From Pararge aegeria (taxonomy: Eukaryota > Arthropoda > Insecta > Lepidoptera > Nymphalidae): DNA of 64,000 nt. The stretch's first letter is position 1. Every line of letters begins with the position of its first letter. A program made the translations under genes and the position numbers. Positions 23,632-38,600 of this stretch are shown here, one piece after another. Below the pieces are notes generated by a model, which was not told the DNA's origin, ran no database searches, and saw only the letters and a program-made list of their open reading frames with translations. The DNA lies in NCBI RefSeq assembly GCF_905163445.1, contig NC_053200.1, forward strand, positions 11,284,001 through 11,348,000. The letters are read 5' to 3'.

Positions 23632-26600
23632 GTAAGAGTCCATTTTTTTTTTCAACTTTTCACCAGCGATAGAATACTAGCGTGATATGCGCAACATTGG
23701 AACTCGAGATATATTCCAGAGAGTTAGCTCAGGAACAATTCAATTGAGCTCCATCTACACCTTCCTACCATCGAAATATTTGGCATCGTAAGGATTAGCA
23801 GCGTTTGTTGATATATCGCAAACTGAATTACCTTCCGGCTTCCCCAGCTATTCCTTCAATTCAAGATTGAAGAGGTATCTTCTAGGCAAGCCAAGCGCGC
23901 TCTTTCTTTAGTTGCAACGTCACATACCTTGGGTATTATTGCAGGCAAGCGACATATAAAAACATATATTAGGCCCTAATTTATGATTTTCTTAGTTCAA
24001 AACTATCTAGAATGTTCTCGGTGCTGAATCCCCCCGATATAAATATTATGGAAACCTTAAAATAATGTCACCCATGATTTTTCTCCATAAGCGTTTATTT
24101 CCCAAAAGAGCGTATATTTTTATTTTTCTTTGCAAGTTGCAATCCCAATATTACTGGGAAGCTAACCGTGCATCCCCGGCTTCTCCCGCTGCGTACTTTC
24201 ATACCCTTTTTATAAAGATCTGTTAGTGTAAAAGAATATCACGTATATGTATGGTAAAAAGGATCTCATTATTTACCAGGTGGCGGGATCAATTATTGGA
24301 AAAGGAGGATCCAATATATCAAAATTGAGGAATGAGGTCAGTATTTATAACGATTTAATCTTACAATACAAAAAAAAAGGTTTAAATTGGTAATAATTTT
24401 GTTTAGTTTCAATTCTAATATATAGGTATATACAAACATTTAAGTAACACAATAATAATTATTATATTTATCACGATTAGTTATCATGTGCCATTAAAAT
24501 AATTTTATTTAATTTAGTTTTAAGCTACGTTACAGATTAGTACGTAGTAAGTAGATATTATTCATTTATTTTATTACTCAGCATTCGTTAAACCTAATCT
24601 AAATAGCATAACATTTTTTTCACTACAGGTACGAACCACTCTTACTAATAAAAAAGAAAGAACAGCTCCGTGCTTTTAATTGGGTAACGCGTTAACCGAA
24701 CCCACTTTGCCTTGGCTTTGTTAATCTTTAATATCTGGTAATGTTATGAAGAGCGTAGGCTCGGTGGTCGAATGGACCACTGGGTGACGCGAGCGGCCAG
24801 TCCGTAGGCTAGACAATAACCCCCCGGCAGCCAGTTACAGGTTTTTTCTGCCCCCGAGACGCCTCTGTATCAGTAGCGCGTTGCACCGAGCGCCTTTGTA
24901 CCGCCATTTTCTGTTACCATTTTCAACTGTGAGATATAATTCTATTTATAAAATAAATTTAGCTCAAAATTCAATATTAAAACTCGAACCCTAATTGACA
25001 ATCACGAACACAACTACACTGGCATCAAAATCTTAACTGAGCAGCAAGTGCCTATTTGCGACGTAGATTTTAACGCATTGTGTGTGTTACGATTGGAACA
25101 TAACAGAGACTACTGTGCTCTTTTCTTAGTTTGCCATTCGTAGTTCTACAGTGCAGTACTACTAAATTGTAACTTGAGATATACCATAAGATTGCCTTTC
25201 CACTGCATGTTTGAGCGTAACTAAGCTTTGAATATAATGCTATATCATTGGTGGGGTTTCAACTTATCCCTTCCTGCGCATCCCAATTTTATTAGTGGTG
25301 TACAATCTTACTTGGCTGTGCTGAAGTTGGCTCTCCGAGATGTTTTGGCATGTTCCATGTCTGATCTCTACATAAGTGTTGAATTCCTCAAAACTTAATC
25401 TGCGCAATCTCACTTGTAACTTATGTCTAGCCAATACTCCACTTATATCACAATGGACGCGCGCGCGTAGGTACTGAACGCTTATGTCAATGCGCATTTC
25501 GGACATGTCTGATGGAAAAGCAGTCTTAGACTGTTAGTGTTGAAAATGGTATCAGCTGTGGTACTTGTTGTACTTGGCCCGAGGCGCCCGGTGCGCCGCT
25601 ACAACGACTCTTGGTTGCCGGTCCCGCCCCGCCGATGCCGCTGCCCCGCACCCGACGCCCCGCCACGCAGTACAAAGCCTCTATAACAGTCCCAGATTGC
25701 CCCGGCCCCGAACGGTAAACTATTGCCCACAATATCAACAGTAACAATTACAGCCCGACGCCTCAGTCTTGAGTCTCAGTCAACAGTCAGGTGGTAAAAG
25801 TTATACCGCACCGTCCTGATCGCGATAACGCTCAGTAAGGCAGCTTCCCGCAGTTTTCGAGACCTCGGTCTATATCCTCAATCCAAAAAAAATATACGAT
25901 ATTAGACGAGTTCTCCCGTAAGGTTCCAACACTAATTTTGCTGCCACTGGAAGCTATCATGTGCCGAAATAAAAGACCTCCCTGACCGTTGATTTGTTAC
26001 ACCGTTTTTTTTTTATATTGTGCTGTGATTTTAATTGCAATTTCCCCGCTTTTCGGTGTGAGGTAACGGTGTGTATGATTTCAGGGTACTGTCCATAACT
26101 GCGTCGGATATCGACACGATTATGGAGATCGTAAAGGACATCCTTCCAAATCTTGCTGATGTGAGTATGAGTCGAACTTTTTTTTACCCAAAAGTATTTA
26201 ATAGTTTGTAAATCCAACGAAGATCGATCCCGGTTTGTAGATTTTTCACCGACTACTTGGGTTCAAGACAAGTGGAGTTAAAGAGTAGTATTTCTGATTA
26301 TCTTATGTTCACGACCAACGAAAGACAATCGATGCAATGTGTTTTTCATTTTGCATAAACATTCGAACAATGCGAAGATACCGGATAGACATCGAATTGA
26401 TAATTTAAACCTTTTCGGTAGTAGCTTTTAAATTATTTTTGTTCCTCTACAAGTTAGATCTTGACTGCAATCTCACCCGGTGGTAAGTGATAATGCAGTC
26501 TAAGATGGTACCGGGCTAAACTTTAAGAAGTTAGGGCCATACCCCTAACAGGTTTCGGTAACGCGACATCGCACCGGATACTAAATCGCTTAGCGACACG

Positions 26601-29600
26601 TCTTTGCCGGTAGGTTAGTAACTAGTCACGGTCAAAGCATCCCACCAGACCAAAAATACGGTTGACAAAGCAACATTGGATCTGGGACGTGCTGGGACTA
26701 AACTTTGCAACTTTCGCATGAGAAGGAGGTCTAGTTATTATTGATGAACCAAGCACTATCTGGACTATCCTACCTGATGACCTATAAACAGCGCAATACT
26801 TTGAAGTTCTACAAAGTGCTACCCTGAGTCCATCAACCTGATACGTAGGTGTTAAGCCTGTCATGTGCCAGGCAAGTGCCAGCAATGCTGCTAGGCTGGA
26901 GAATTAAGCATTGCGGTAGGAATGTCCGACTATATGATGCTGATGCTGATATTGACATTAAGCAATATTAAATTACCACCAGCACGGCTTATTTAACTAT
27001 GGTACACAAAGAAGCGACGATAGCCCAGTAAGTAGCACTTCGAATTTACTTTCGGGGGGCCGAGTTCTAATCTCAGCACGTACCTTAAAATGTCACTTGA
27101 TTCAACGGTTAACGGAAACATCGCGAGGAAACTTGCATACCGGAGAGTTCTCCATAATGTTATTAAAGGTGTGTGGAGTCCACCAATCCGCACAGTACCA
27201 GCGTAGTGGACTACGGCCTTAACCCCTTCTCATCGTGGAAGGAGATCCGTGCCTTGTAGTGGGTCGGTAATGGCTTGATATGATGACGATGATGACATAA
27301 AGAAGGGTAATTCTCCAGGGCGGTTCCAAAGGCAACAGCAACGAAGACCTAGACATCCGTCTATTGATACACCAGAGCAGAGCAGGTTGCGTCATCGGAA
27401 AAGCTGGTGCCAAGATCAAGGAGTTGAGAGAGGTAAGTCCTATTTACTAGTTTGAACTTATATTTTTTTCAAGCGTATGTTTTAAATGATCGAGTTGTAC
27501 ACCTAGAGTAGATGACGTCATAACAATATTGTTTCCATATTTAGAAGTGTGTCTAGCTCTCTTATAAATCATTCATCTCAGAGCTGAGGTGGACGAAAGT
27601 GGTGGCGGCAAAGGGCTACCATATTACGGGGACCCTTAGTTAACTCGACCGTCTTACATTTCTAGTACCCAAAACTTAGCTTGTATGATAGCTGATCCCG
27701 AAAGATAGGAGCCATTGGCATCAAAAAAAACGTGTGAGCCGTCACGGGACGTAAGTCGGTTAATAATGACTGTTTTATTACAAAATAAATATTCATTTTT
27801 ATTGTTACATACGAAATACAGAAATTCAATCATATATCGTGGCGTTGCGTCGCCACGGCCTGCTTCGCCACGCCAAAAATCATGTTTAACCTCGCCTATA
27901 GATGTTTCACATCAAAAGCTCTTGATTAAGAACAAAATTTTTATTCTTCCTAAATTTTAAAAATTTGAAATAAAATCTTTTGCATGTGATTAAAGTTTTT
28001 GTCCTTCCAATCAATCAGTAGCCTAAATAAGTCCACTGCTGGACTAAAGGCCTCTCCGAATCGTTGGCCATTGCCCATTTTCATAAAGCTAGCCGACGAG
28101 TGGGCGATCCAAGTAGATGGTAGTATAAGGACCCACTAATGACACTGCTGAACGACCTCCGCTATATTTCTTAAGCCGCCTCGTACAAAACCGCGGTAAG
28201 AGGGGTGTCGACAACTGTATTCTTATCTGCCGTCACCATACGGCACTACCGTCGTCTTATTGCTCCGTCCAAGAACAAACTTCGAGGAGATCTGTACCTA
28301 AGTTTCGAATGCCTAAACGGATGTACCTAGGGTACAGCCCAGTTCAAGATCAACAGTCGTTTTCGACTATCGAAACACTTGAACATCAGAGTAAAATGGA
28401 TCTTATTAAATTTGAAAAGCTCAAATTTGCCTACAGCTTTCAGCTATGGCTTTTGACAGGAAAATAAAAATCAGAATCAGAATAAATAGATACGTATTAT
28501 GGATAGCTAACCTACAATAACCTTGATGAAGAGTTTTGAAGGTCCAAAAAGTATTTAAATACATGTGATTTGACGATATTTATTAACGTTGCCTGACGTA
28601 TGTTTTGGGGAAGTACGTTCCACAGTTTGATTGCAGAGAGGAAAGAATATTTGAGGTTTTCTCAGATGCTCGTAAGGTGTAATTAAATGCAACAGCTGTT
28701 GCGTGTATGAGTCTCATCTGTCGAGGCGCGAGCAATAATGAAGAGATTTTTTTCCCCCGCGATGTTCGGGCGTCTGAGGATGAAGGGCAGATGTGAAAGC
28801 AGCTGCCGCCCGTATCCCGTCTTATCTCAATCCGACGGATGTTTTAGACAATTTACCTAGTTTTTTTATCGTGCCCTGTTGATTTTCGATGCTATTCGTA
28901 GGTGGGGACAGTTTTGCATCTGCTTCAATCTTTCCTCATAACTAGTTTTCACTGTACTTCGATATTATGTTATATTAATAACTAGCGACCCCTCCCGGCT
29001 TCGCACGGGTGGGTGCATTATGGTTAGTCTATATAGAATTCCGTTATTATTATTTATTTACATTAAAAATCTTTACATTTTTTGGTTTTTCTCGTCATAA
29101 TATGCATGCATACTACAATTGCACACATGCAATAAATAAATAAATACATGCAACTAAATTCTCCTCTTGAATCATTCTATCTCTTTCTGAAAACTGTATT
29201 TAAATCGATTTCGCAGTTTAAAAGACCTCGGCTAAAATCAATAGCTCCGGCAATTAAGCTTTCACATTCATAATAAGATTATACGCTAAATACTTGAAAC
29301 TTTAAGCTTACTTCATCAAATAAGAATGATTAATTCCATTAAAGATATTACCGTTAAATATAAACAAAAACTGTTATATCTGATGTAACATACAATGTCG
29401 ACACGTTCACTTAATTAAGCTTAAAAGCCGTATAACTATTTGACATGTTTGTACGTAGGTAACAATGTGGAGGCAGGAAACAAATAACGTAAAAGCTTCT
29501 ACCGATACTGGGAGTGCATCAGACCGATCAATTACAAAGAACTAACTATACTGCGGAACTCGGAAGTTTTAAAACGTCGTAACTTTGCAATCTCGCTAGC

Positions 29601-32600
29601 GCATTTTGTTTCATAATTTAAATTATTACTACCCTCGTTCCAGAAATGTGGATCATTGTTAAAAGACATTAAGGACACCTACCATCTACATTCTTATAAC
29701 TTGTTAAGTCCTTAAGGAATAGAATATAATAGAAAAACTTTATTGCAACACAACACAATAGGAAAAATTCAAGAAAAACAGTAAAGTACTTAGTGCTACG
29801 GAAAGTGGATGGTGCATAAAGTATGTTACAAAAAAATAAAATAAACTTACATCCACATACATACTACATTTACATATTAACTTCAAAAAAGTGAACGGTA
29901 CTTGTGTAGTTGCTGTGGAAATAAATCTGAAGTTATAATTTCAAAACAGCTATAGTAGTAGGTAATTTAATCTATAAATTCTCATGCCGAAGTTGAGCTG
30001 AGGATCACCAGAATTTCGGTTCAATCCATAATAGTTTTGACATGAAGTTCGGTAACTTCCATACTTTAACTTGAACCCTGCACGCCACTGTTACGAAACT
30101 ACAAGAATGACTTTTTAAACAACCGAAACCGTTTTATTGTATGTATTTAAAAAATCTGAAGAATAGTTAGTATTTTTACTTTGTCAAACGTCTTACACCA
30201 AATTTTAATACTTCACTTTGATGGCTGCATAATAATGTTGATCGGTATATTATTATTGATCATCATCATCATATCAAACTATAACCGGTCTACTACTAGG
30301 GCACAGGTCTCCTCCCACAGACAGTGGCGTGCATAGCCCTTATGCAGGGGGTATGCAGATGATATAAAATGAATAAAATCTCTAGTACGACTTATAAAAA
30401 ACTTAAGGACAGGCGTTTATTTTTGTTTTTCGAAAGACATGTGGCATTCAATTTAGGCGTTATTCTACTGAAATTTTTAAGTTGTGTATTCTTATACAAA
30501 AAAAAGATTTGGTGTAGTTTAAAAAAATTTAAAAAATCTCAATTAAACAGACATTATAAACTCGTACAAAAGTAATTATTTAAATCGGTTATCATTTGAC
30601 GGCGTTATGGTGTAAAATCGTCAAACACTTTCGCCCCTCTCCCAAAAGAACTGAGCTTAATTTCGGGATAAAAATCATCCTATATTACTTCTAATACCTT
30701 CAGGAATATGTGTACAAACTTTCATGATGACCGGCTTAGTGGTTTTTGCGTGAAAACACACTTACATTCACATTTATAATATTATAACTCATACTGGAGA
30801 TTTTCTTCATTTCATATCATCTGCATACCCTTTGCATATACCCTCTATGCACGCCACTGCCCACAGAGACGAGTTAAGTTCGTAGTCCACAACTCTGGCC
30901 CGGTGCAGATTGGTGGATCAAAGATTAAATAACTATAATTTTTTGTAGGTTTCCGGCTAAATACTTCCTGAATTTCGTGATGGTTGCGACACTGTAAAAT
31001 AATTTTGGAAATAAGCTGTTGTAGAGTCACCACAAACAGACATACTTGGTGATTCCAAAATGCATGTAAAGTAGGCCAAGTGATATTTATTATAATGTTC
31101 GTTAAAGCTGTCTATAAAATCGATGCTATTGGCGGTGATCAGCTGTTGAGCTGATATTAGCATATAAAAAATCGTATAATATGCGGCCTCAAACTCGTTT
31201 AGTAACCATGTGATGCCCGATTTTAAATACGGCTTTGATGCATCTGGAGGTTTTTGCGTGTATACCTTAATACGTGTTCGCACAACTCGACATAGTTGTA
31301 CGGATTAGTAAAAGATACCTATTGCCAAGGGTTTAAAATAATGATTTTTCCTCCATATATCTGTTTACAAAAAGCGAAAACTTTGTGTGGGAACGTTTTA
31401 ACAAATAGATAACATTTGATTCTGAAGTGCTTTGTATACGTTTATAAGAATAAATAAATTCAGATTCCATATATAAAATCTTATTCTCAAAAACGTAACC
31501 TTTCATTTTGGCAAGAAAATGGTTATTAACAGGGTATAAAGAAAATGAATTTGTTTGCAAAGAGACACTTCAATAAAGCCAAAAAATTACGAAACTGTGA
31601 GGGAACTATTTCTCGCCTTCAAGGTTTGTTCGTCTAGGAATCCGTTCTTTTGGAAATCTAGATTTAAAAGTATCTATTGTTGTTATATGAAAACTCACGA
31701 AAACTATAATAAACGCTTTCGATATGCGCAAATTCATGCTACGGGTAAAAGTATGCGTACGAAAATTTACCTTACGTATTTTTTGTCCCCGATCAGCTGT
31801 TGCCTTATATGGGTCTTTGTTCATAATTTTCTGTAGCGAATTCCTTCGAGTCAATGGATTCTATAGTCTCTCTTCTACCTGTGAGGACAAACACGATATA
31901 TTATTAGAAGACACATAGAAATCCCGTAAATAATAGAATAACGTCGATCGAAATTTTTGGTGCCGAGCTAACAATAGATCTATCATCAATTGTCAATTTT
32001 TATATACAAATTCCATTCAGCAAATAGAACAAAGTGATTCCATGTATACCTAAAGCCCTCGCATGTGGAAACCTACACGTCTAATTTACTCCTAATCATA
32101 TAACACGGAAAGAGGGAGGCAATATTTCATTTTAGATTTTTTTTATCGATTGCCTGAATAAAAACTAACATTCATAAAATTTATATATTTTTTTCTCTAC
32201 GTTTAAATTTGAACTAATGATACTTTACAAGATCAACATAGAATGACATCTTTTTAAGTAGTTGCTATACAAATTGGAAGTTCTTTTTTTGCAAAACCAA
32301 AATACTCTAATCTAAAAATAGGTGTAAATATACATCTTGTTAGCCTTACAAGTAGGTAAGTATGATAAATTGTTTTGCGCACCCCATTCCAAAGCTTACA
32401 ATTCAACAATTTAATTTTTTAATTCAATTCAATTATTTACTTATTTATCAAATTACTTAACACTCCATTAAACCGTAACGTTAAGGGGCAGGAATTCATT
32501 TTTATTTGTAACATTTACAGAGTTGAGTGTTACTTCTGAAATTGTGAGTTTCTTGTGCATGTGTACCTTGTCTGAAAAAGTAAATTTTATCTCTCCTAGT

Positions 32601-35600
32601 ATTGGTTCTCAAGAATCCTACTTAACTAATCGTTTCGATTGGACTTTCTGCAAAGAATTTATCAGTACCCCAGTTCTCCACCCCAGTGCCTCAGAGAGCA
32701 TTTTAAACCGTCGCGTTTATCTCGATTATAATAAAAAGACAGAAAATCCTCATTTGATCGGCGTAGAAAGTCAAACTCATGAGATGGAGGTCTGTGCCCA
32801 GCAGAGTCTTACGTTAATGAGACCGGCCAACTTTGATCACGGTACTGTTTTGTTTGTGATTATTTATTGATGTATGCAGTGTAAGAGTGTAGTGTTATTA
32901 GTTTGTTCTCGTAAATGGACAGGCAGTGATCTCGAAGCTACCAATTTTTTTGATACCTTTACCAAAATAGAGCTAAAAGTTTTTATTAAAATTTTATGAA
33001 TTCCACGATATACCGACATTTTTTACTAAATCTACAGAATCTTCATATTAATACATGGCAAGAATTCCCAAATTTAAATATCGTCTTTCGATACTACGGC
33101 AGCCAGGAGATAGCAGCAGACGCGCACAAATTACCAATGTTGGGTACATATCTCCAGATTTTAATACGCAGCAAGAAATGCTTTTGCATTTTGACTTTCG
33201 ACCCAATTGCAAACGGGAGCTGAAAGGTGACGCATGTTCCTTACGTTACTTTGCCTAGCCACGGTACCTTGCTAGTGCCGCAGTGCACCTTACTTTGTCT
33301 AACGTCCCCACAACACCCTGGTTAGTGCCCTAGCTGAAGTGAAGCGCGGTTCAGCTCGCGACGCGGCGTCGCTGGCGGCGCGTGCGCGGGCGGCAGCTGT
33401 CGCGGCAGGTGGCCGTGCAGCCGCGCCGGAAGGCCGCACAAAAACACGCCTCGCACCTGGGCGACGCATACTACCTACCCGCGATACTTGCACAATGCTC
33501 CGCTTAGTACAAGATTTGCTCGGCCGCTATCGCGAGAGTCGTTTTCGAGTGTAAATAACTTGAGCATCGGAGTAAATTCATTTTATTTGTATAGTGTTTT
33601 TAAGCTCAAATTTGACTACAATTCTTTAGCTTGGGTTTTTAACACAACGAAAATCAGATGTGCAGGATTTGCGACCCTAAATTAAGTAACATTGGGTGAC
33701 TTTTACTTTGAAGATACAGAGTTTTATTCTCGAAAACGAATCCTCGATTGCGAGCGAGCAAATCTTGTACTAAGGCTACTGACCTCGCTGAATACAAACG
33801 CTTGAACACATGCCGCATGCTCCGCGCCGCCGATCTTTCAATCGGGAGCAGGTACACGGCGCACTCGTTTCCTTTTCTGCCGACGCGTCCTGTAGTTGCT
33901 TTGTTCGCTCCTTACAAAACTCTAAAAAATTGTACGAAGGGTACAATGCGTTCGTACCCTATTATAACGCGTATGTACTAATGTTACTTTATTCCAACTA
34001 GTCGGCCTGGCTGGAAACAAACAAAAAACAAACCACAATTGGGTGTTAGATTGCACCGGTACATTTCAATATAAAAAAAAAAACCATTCTCAAAAGTACA
34101 CATGCCTATTTAAAAATATTAAAACGAATAAACGCGGGACTGAAATAACAAAAGGCTCTGAAAGAGTTCGTCAAAAAATGAAAGAACAGCCTGAAATCGC
34201 AGTTATTTTTGTTACCAAGACCTAAGTATCTTACGACTTCTTAGTATTCCATATTTTGTTTTCCTAATGAATACGCTAAAATGCTTTGAAGCCGATCTCA
34301 ATATAGCCCCACATTTGTAGTTTAAAAAATTTATTCCATGAATTCGGCTTAACTTTATCGTTAGCGCTGTTTTAGTAAATACTTACCGTGTCGCTATAAA
34401 TTATCGATCAGTTTAAAGCGAGAAACGAGCACCCGGTAGGTGTGTACAAAAGGGTGCTCGAACACGCGTCTGTGGGGTTTCATCCATCCGTCCGTCTAAG
34501 CGCGCGCGTTAGGGTTACGCCGCACGTGACGCACGGAAGGTATTTTTTTTTAAACCACAGCACTTCCTCTATAGACCTATACATGTTATGTTTGTATGAC
34601 ATAATGGCTAGAATGATGAACAAATATGTAGAGTGTAGAGCACTCGTACACCGCTCGTTGCGTCCCTTGTTTCTGTTTACACTTTCAGCTCAACTGGCAT
34701 CATTAAGACAAAAGGCACGATTTCAGCCTATTTGTTCGCGTTACCGAACGAACTACGAAGAAGTGCTTCAGAGAGGTTATGCTTTTATTTCCTCTAAATA
34801 TGCGTCTGTATATATGTCGCTATAAATTTTTGAACTTTTCAATGTGTTTCAAAAAGTAAGTTTTTGCAGCCATAGTTTAGATCTAGCTTTTGTTTGAAGA
34901 TTGTAATTATCGCTGTCATATTATGAATGTACGTGGCAGAAATACATGTTATGAATTCAACGGTTATTAAATGAAATACCGAATTATAACGTAAACCCCA
35001 TTTGGTGCCATTACAATTGTAATAAAAGTCAGTGGTAAAGGTGTAATTTGAACCGGTCACATATGTCGTCGGCGTAATTACAGGCGATGTCGCGGTGACA
35101 CTGGCAATTAGGAGCTCGGGCACGCGAGCCCGCTTCCGTTTCCGATCGCACTGCCTCTGTACGGCTTCCCTGCCACCGATGCTTAAACAATATCGACCCG
35201 CTTCCATAGCTCAATCACCCTCGAAGAAATCAAGCCTAATAGCTTCCGAAATAACACAATCATTTATACTTTAACTCGCAGAATTAAGAACATACAGAAA
35301 GCGTTTCCACTACTAATATTGAAGCATCAAAAACCACTCCAATTTAGAATGGTTTCTCTAACAAACTGTTAATATCACACCACTTAGCAGTTGACAGTAA
35401 TTATTTTACCTCTAATGTTTTAAACGTTCACCATAAAATGGGAAAATGGGAAAAAGTTTGTGAGCTAGCAACATTCTCGAGACTCGAGAATGTTGCATAC
35501 AATAATGGCTGAATGAGGATTTTGCATATTTTTAATTCAATGTTTTAACTGTGTGCTACGCTTTTCACATCATCTTAAAATTGGATGCTCTCCAAACTTG

Positions 35601-38600
35601 CGGAGTTATCTTATTAGGTAGCTTTTAAGTAAATTACAGAATGGGACAAATTTGAAAGGCTTAAGGTATTACCAAGTAATTCTTGCGGGCAGGATTTCCA
35701 AAAAAAAGTTAACAAATTGGATAGGAAACAGACAAGGTACTGCCATTTTACAAAACAGAATGGTGCATGGGCTGAATAGACATTATTAGAACATTATTGA
35801 CTAACCGAAAGTACTGAGCATGTGTAATAAGAACGTTTCTATGGAACATATTTTGGGCTTACTTGAAACTTAAGAGAAATGGACCTTCTGCGTTTGGCCT
35901 TTTAGAACAGAGTGCTTCTAACTTCAAAAGCTATAATGAAGCTCTTACTGGGTATTTGAAGCAATTGTTTTAGTGAGTATATGGTCAGTACAAATCCTAA
36001 AGAACTGAAGTGTATCTGCCACGGCGGGATAGTCTAGACTCTAGATTCTAGATGTATACTTGATAGATATAACTAATAATTGACACTTGAGAGATAGATA
36101 GATAGATAGAAAGTCTTTATTGCACAAATTCAAAGCGAAAACAAGAAATAACAAAACAATAACAATATATATATATAAGATGCGCAAAGGCGGTCTTATC
36201 GCTTTAAGCGATCTCCTCCAGACAACCCTTGGTAGAGAATTAGGTTAGGGAAAACGGGACGGGAGAGACAGATATAACCAATAGCCTATATCAGTCTACT
36301 GCTGAACCAAGGGCGTTTTCCTAGGACCTCTCGTTATAGTTGCACAGAGGAGTTCTTCATTGTAGTCCTTTAGTCGCTACGTACGACACCAGCGGTTAGA
36401 GGACAACTGAATTATGATCTGCCGTCACCAAACGGCACAGATAAATAAATAAATAAACTAAGGCAATACACACATCGCCATCTAGCCCTAAAGTAAGCGT
36501 ACTTTGTGTTATGGGTACTAAGATGACTGATGAATATTTTTATGAATAATATACATAAATACTTAGAATATACATAGATAGATAGATGATAGATAGAAAT
36601 AAATTGTAATATATTGCGTGTCGAAGACAATGGAAACAATTAATGGACCGTCGAATGGTTCATCTCGGTTTTATCGCCAATAAAGTTTATGACGAATTGT
36701 GAGATTGTAGTTGCGGCACGGCGGCGCTGTAGCGCTGGCGTAGGCGTGGCGCGCGGGGTGGCGCAGCCCTACAAGTGCAGCCCGCGAGACCGGGGGAGGG
36801 AGGCAGGGGCGGGGGTCAGGTGTTCCACGCCATCGCCGGTGCTCAGACTTATTCCGAACACGACCGTCCACGGGGATGGTCGTTCGCTACCGACTATACT
36901 AAACGCTCCGCGATAACCTTTGCTTTGTCTTTACTTTTGCGCAAGTGTCTTTTCCACATTTGAGAAAAAATGAAAAGTGTCGTGTGTGGAAAAATTATGA
37001 TAATGTATCGCCGATATATTGAAAGGTTAGTTGTGTTCTTTTATAAATTGAAAATTCATGGATTGAATACAGCAATTGTTACGTAACGTCCTTTTTCAAC
37101 TGAAGTGCCGTGTTCGGTGTCAGTGTCCGCGCTGTTGTTTGTGCGTGTCTGGGCGGGCCACGTGCGCGGGTCGATCCGCCCGCGCGTGCGCTCTCGCCGC
37201 CCCCAATACGTCACCGCTCGACGAATACACAAAAGCCCTCATATGGCCGATTAATAATTATTTATGCATTAGCCGGCTACCCTTACGCTGTATGCGCGTT
37301 TCAATAGACAACTCTCACAAAAGCTTGATGATATCTTAGGGCTATGTTTCATATTTCTTCGATTAATCAATGACTCGAATCATTTATGACCTTAAAGAGA
37401 ACACAACAATATCTAATATCACAGGATCGAATTGATTATTTCAATTTGTGTGTCTTTCCGGAACAAATTCCTTGTATAAAATGTCGAAAAGATATTATTT
37501 GCACTGATTATTTATATTTGTGCGCTAAACAATGGATTCGTTACAGTATTAAATAGGATACAATTATTGAAAATTACGTCAAGGGCGTATCAGGTCACGT
37601 ATAATAAAAAGAAATCTTCATACTGTATGTAACTTAAATAATAAATGATATGTTATAAGAAGCAGTTCGTAGCCGGTTTCACTTACTTTTCTCTATTGTC
37701 TGTAGTTGGTCCCATCCCCTATATGCCGAAGCAAACACACAATGTTGGTCATTCTTTTGTACACATATATCTTGATCGAAAGAAAGGTTTAAAAGAAGGG
37801 CTGCCTTCCTCACAAGTCACAATGAATGTTCCATGTTGGGAAAAAAAACGTGTCCTTTTAGATCTGCCATTTAAATATCCTGATTTGTGTTCGACAAAGT
37901 TAGAATACACATAGTCATCACACATCTCATCGTCATCATATCAACCCATTACTGGCCCACTACAGGGTTTCCAGGGTTTCCTCCCACAATGAGAAGGGTT
38001 TAGGCCGTAGTCCACCACGCTGGCCCAGTGCAGATAGGTGGGTTTCACACGCCTTTGAAAAAAATTTATAGGTTTCCTCAAGATGTTTGCCTTCACCGTT
38101 GAAGCAAGTGATATTTTAATTAGTTAAAACGCACATAACTTTGAAAAGTTAGAGGTGCGTGCGTGAAGCCGATGGCCTAGCCACTGGGCAGTCACCGCTT
38201 CAATGGAATATCTGGCAGAGATGACGAAATTAAGGTTCCTGCTTAAACTGTTGCGGGACCCCAAAATAATTGTGATGAGAAATCATATTATCCCTACTTC
38301 CTACTAATATTATAAAATGTCAATGTAAGTTTCTTTGTTACGCTTTCACGCAAAAACTACTTAACCGATCTTCATGAAACTTTGTACACATATTCTTGGA
38401 AGTGTTAGAAGTAATATAGGATACTTTTTATCCCGACATTAAGCTCGGTTCCTTTGGGAGAGGGGATGAAAGTGTTTGACGATTTTACACCATAACTCCG
38501 ACAAATTATAATCGATTTAAATAATTATTTTTGTACTATAAAGGTTATAATATGTGTTTAAACTTGCACAAACTTTGTGTAGATCTGAATGTGGTTGCAG

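Larger units (their letters stand above)
26161..27318 (+). other. hnRNP K intron 4
   Basis: Contains a diverged copy of repeat family K at about 26460-26880 (CTGCAATCTCACCCGGTGG, GATAATGCAGTCTAAGATGG) and the SINE at 27012-27296. Nothing else is seen. Confidence 0.6.
30255..30920 (-). mobile_element. tRNA-headed SINE (family 2) split by a nested insertion
   Basis: The SINE tail and 3' body (CATCATCATATCAAAC, CACAGGTCTCCTCCCACAGA) stop at 30321 and resume at 30860 (CCCACAGAGACGAGTTAAG, AACTCTGGCCCGGTGCAGAT). Between them lies the hAT-like element at 30322-30859, which itself contains a third element. The bases CCCACAGA are duplicated at the junction. Confidence 0.8.

Noticed and set aside
31420..31720. 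Another copy of the 33.5-kb foldback element
   Set aside because: Some similar words (for example around TTATTCTCAAAAACG), but too short and scattered to separate from chance in AT-rich DNA.
32523..32870. 115-residue open frame as a gene
   Set aside because: It overlaps a retroposon remnant with the common CCCAGCAG end block; there is no domain and no splice or promoter support.
34442..34825. 127-residue open frame in intron 5
   Set aside because: Partly over a CpG-rich patch; no domain, and no reason to think it is translated.
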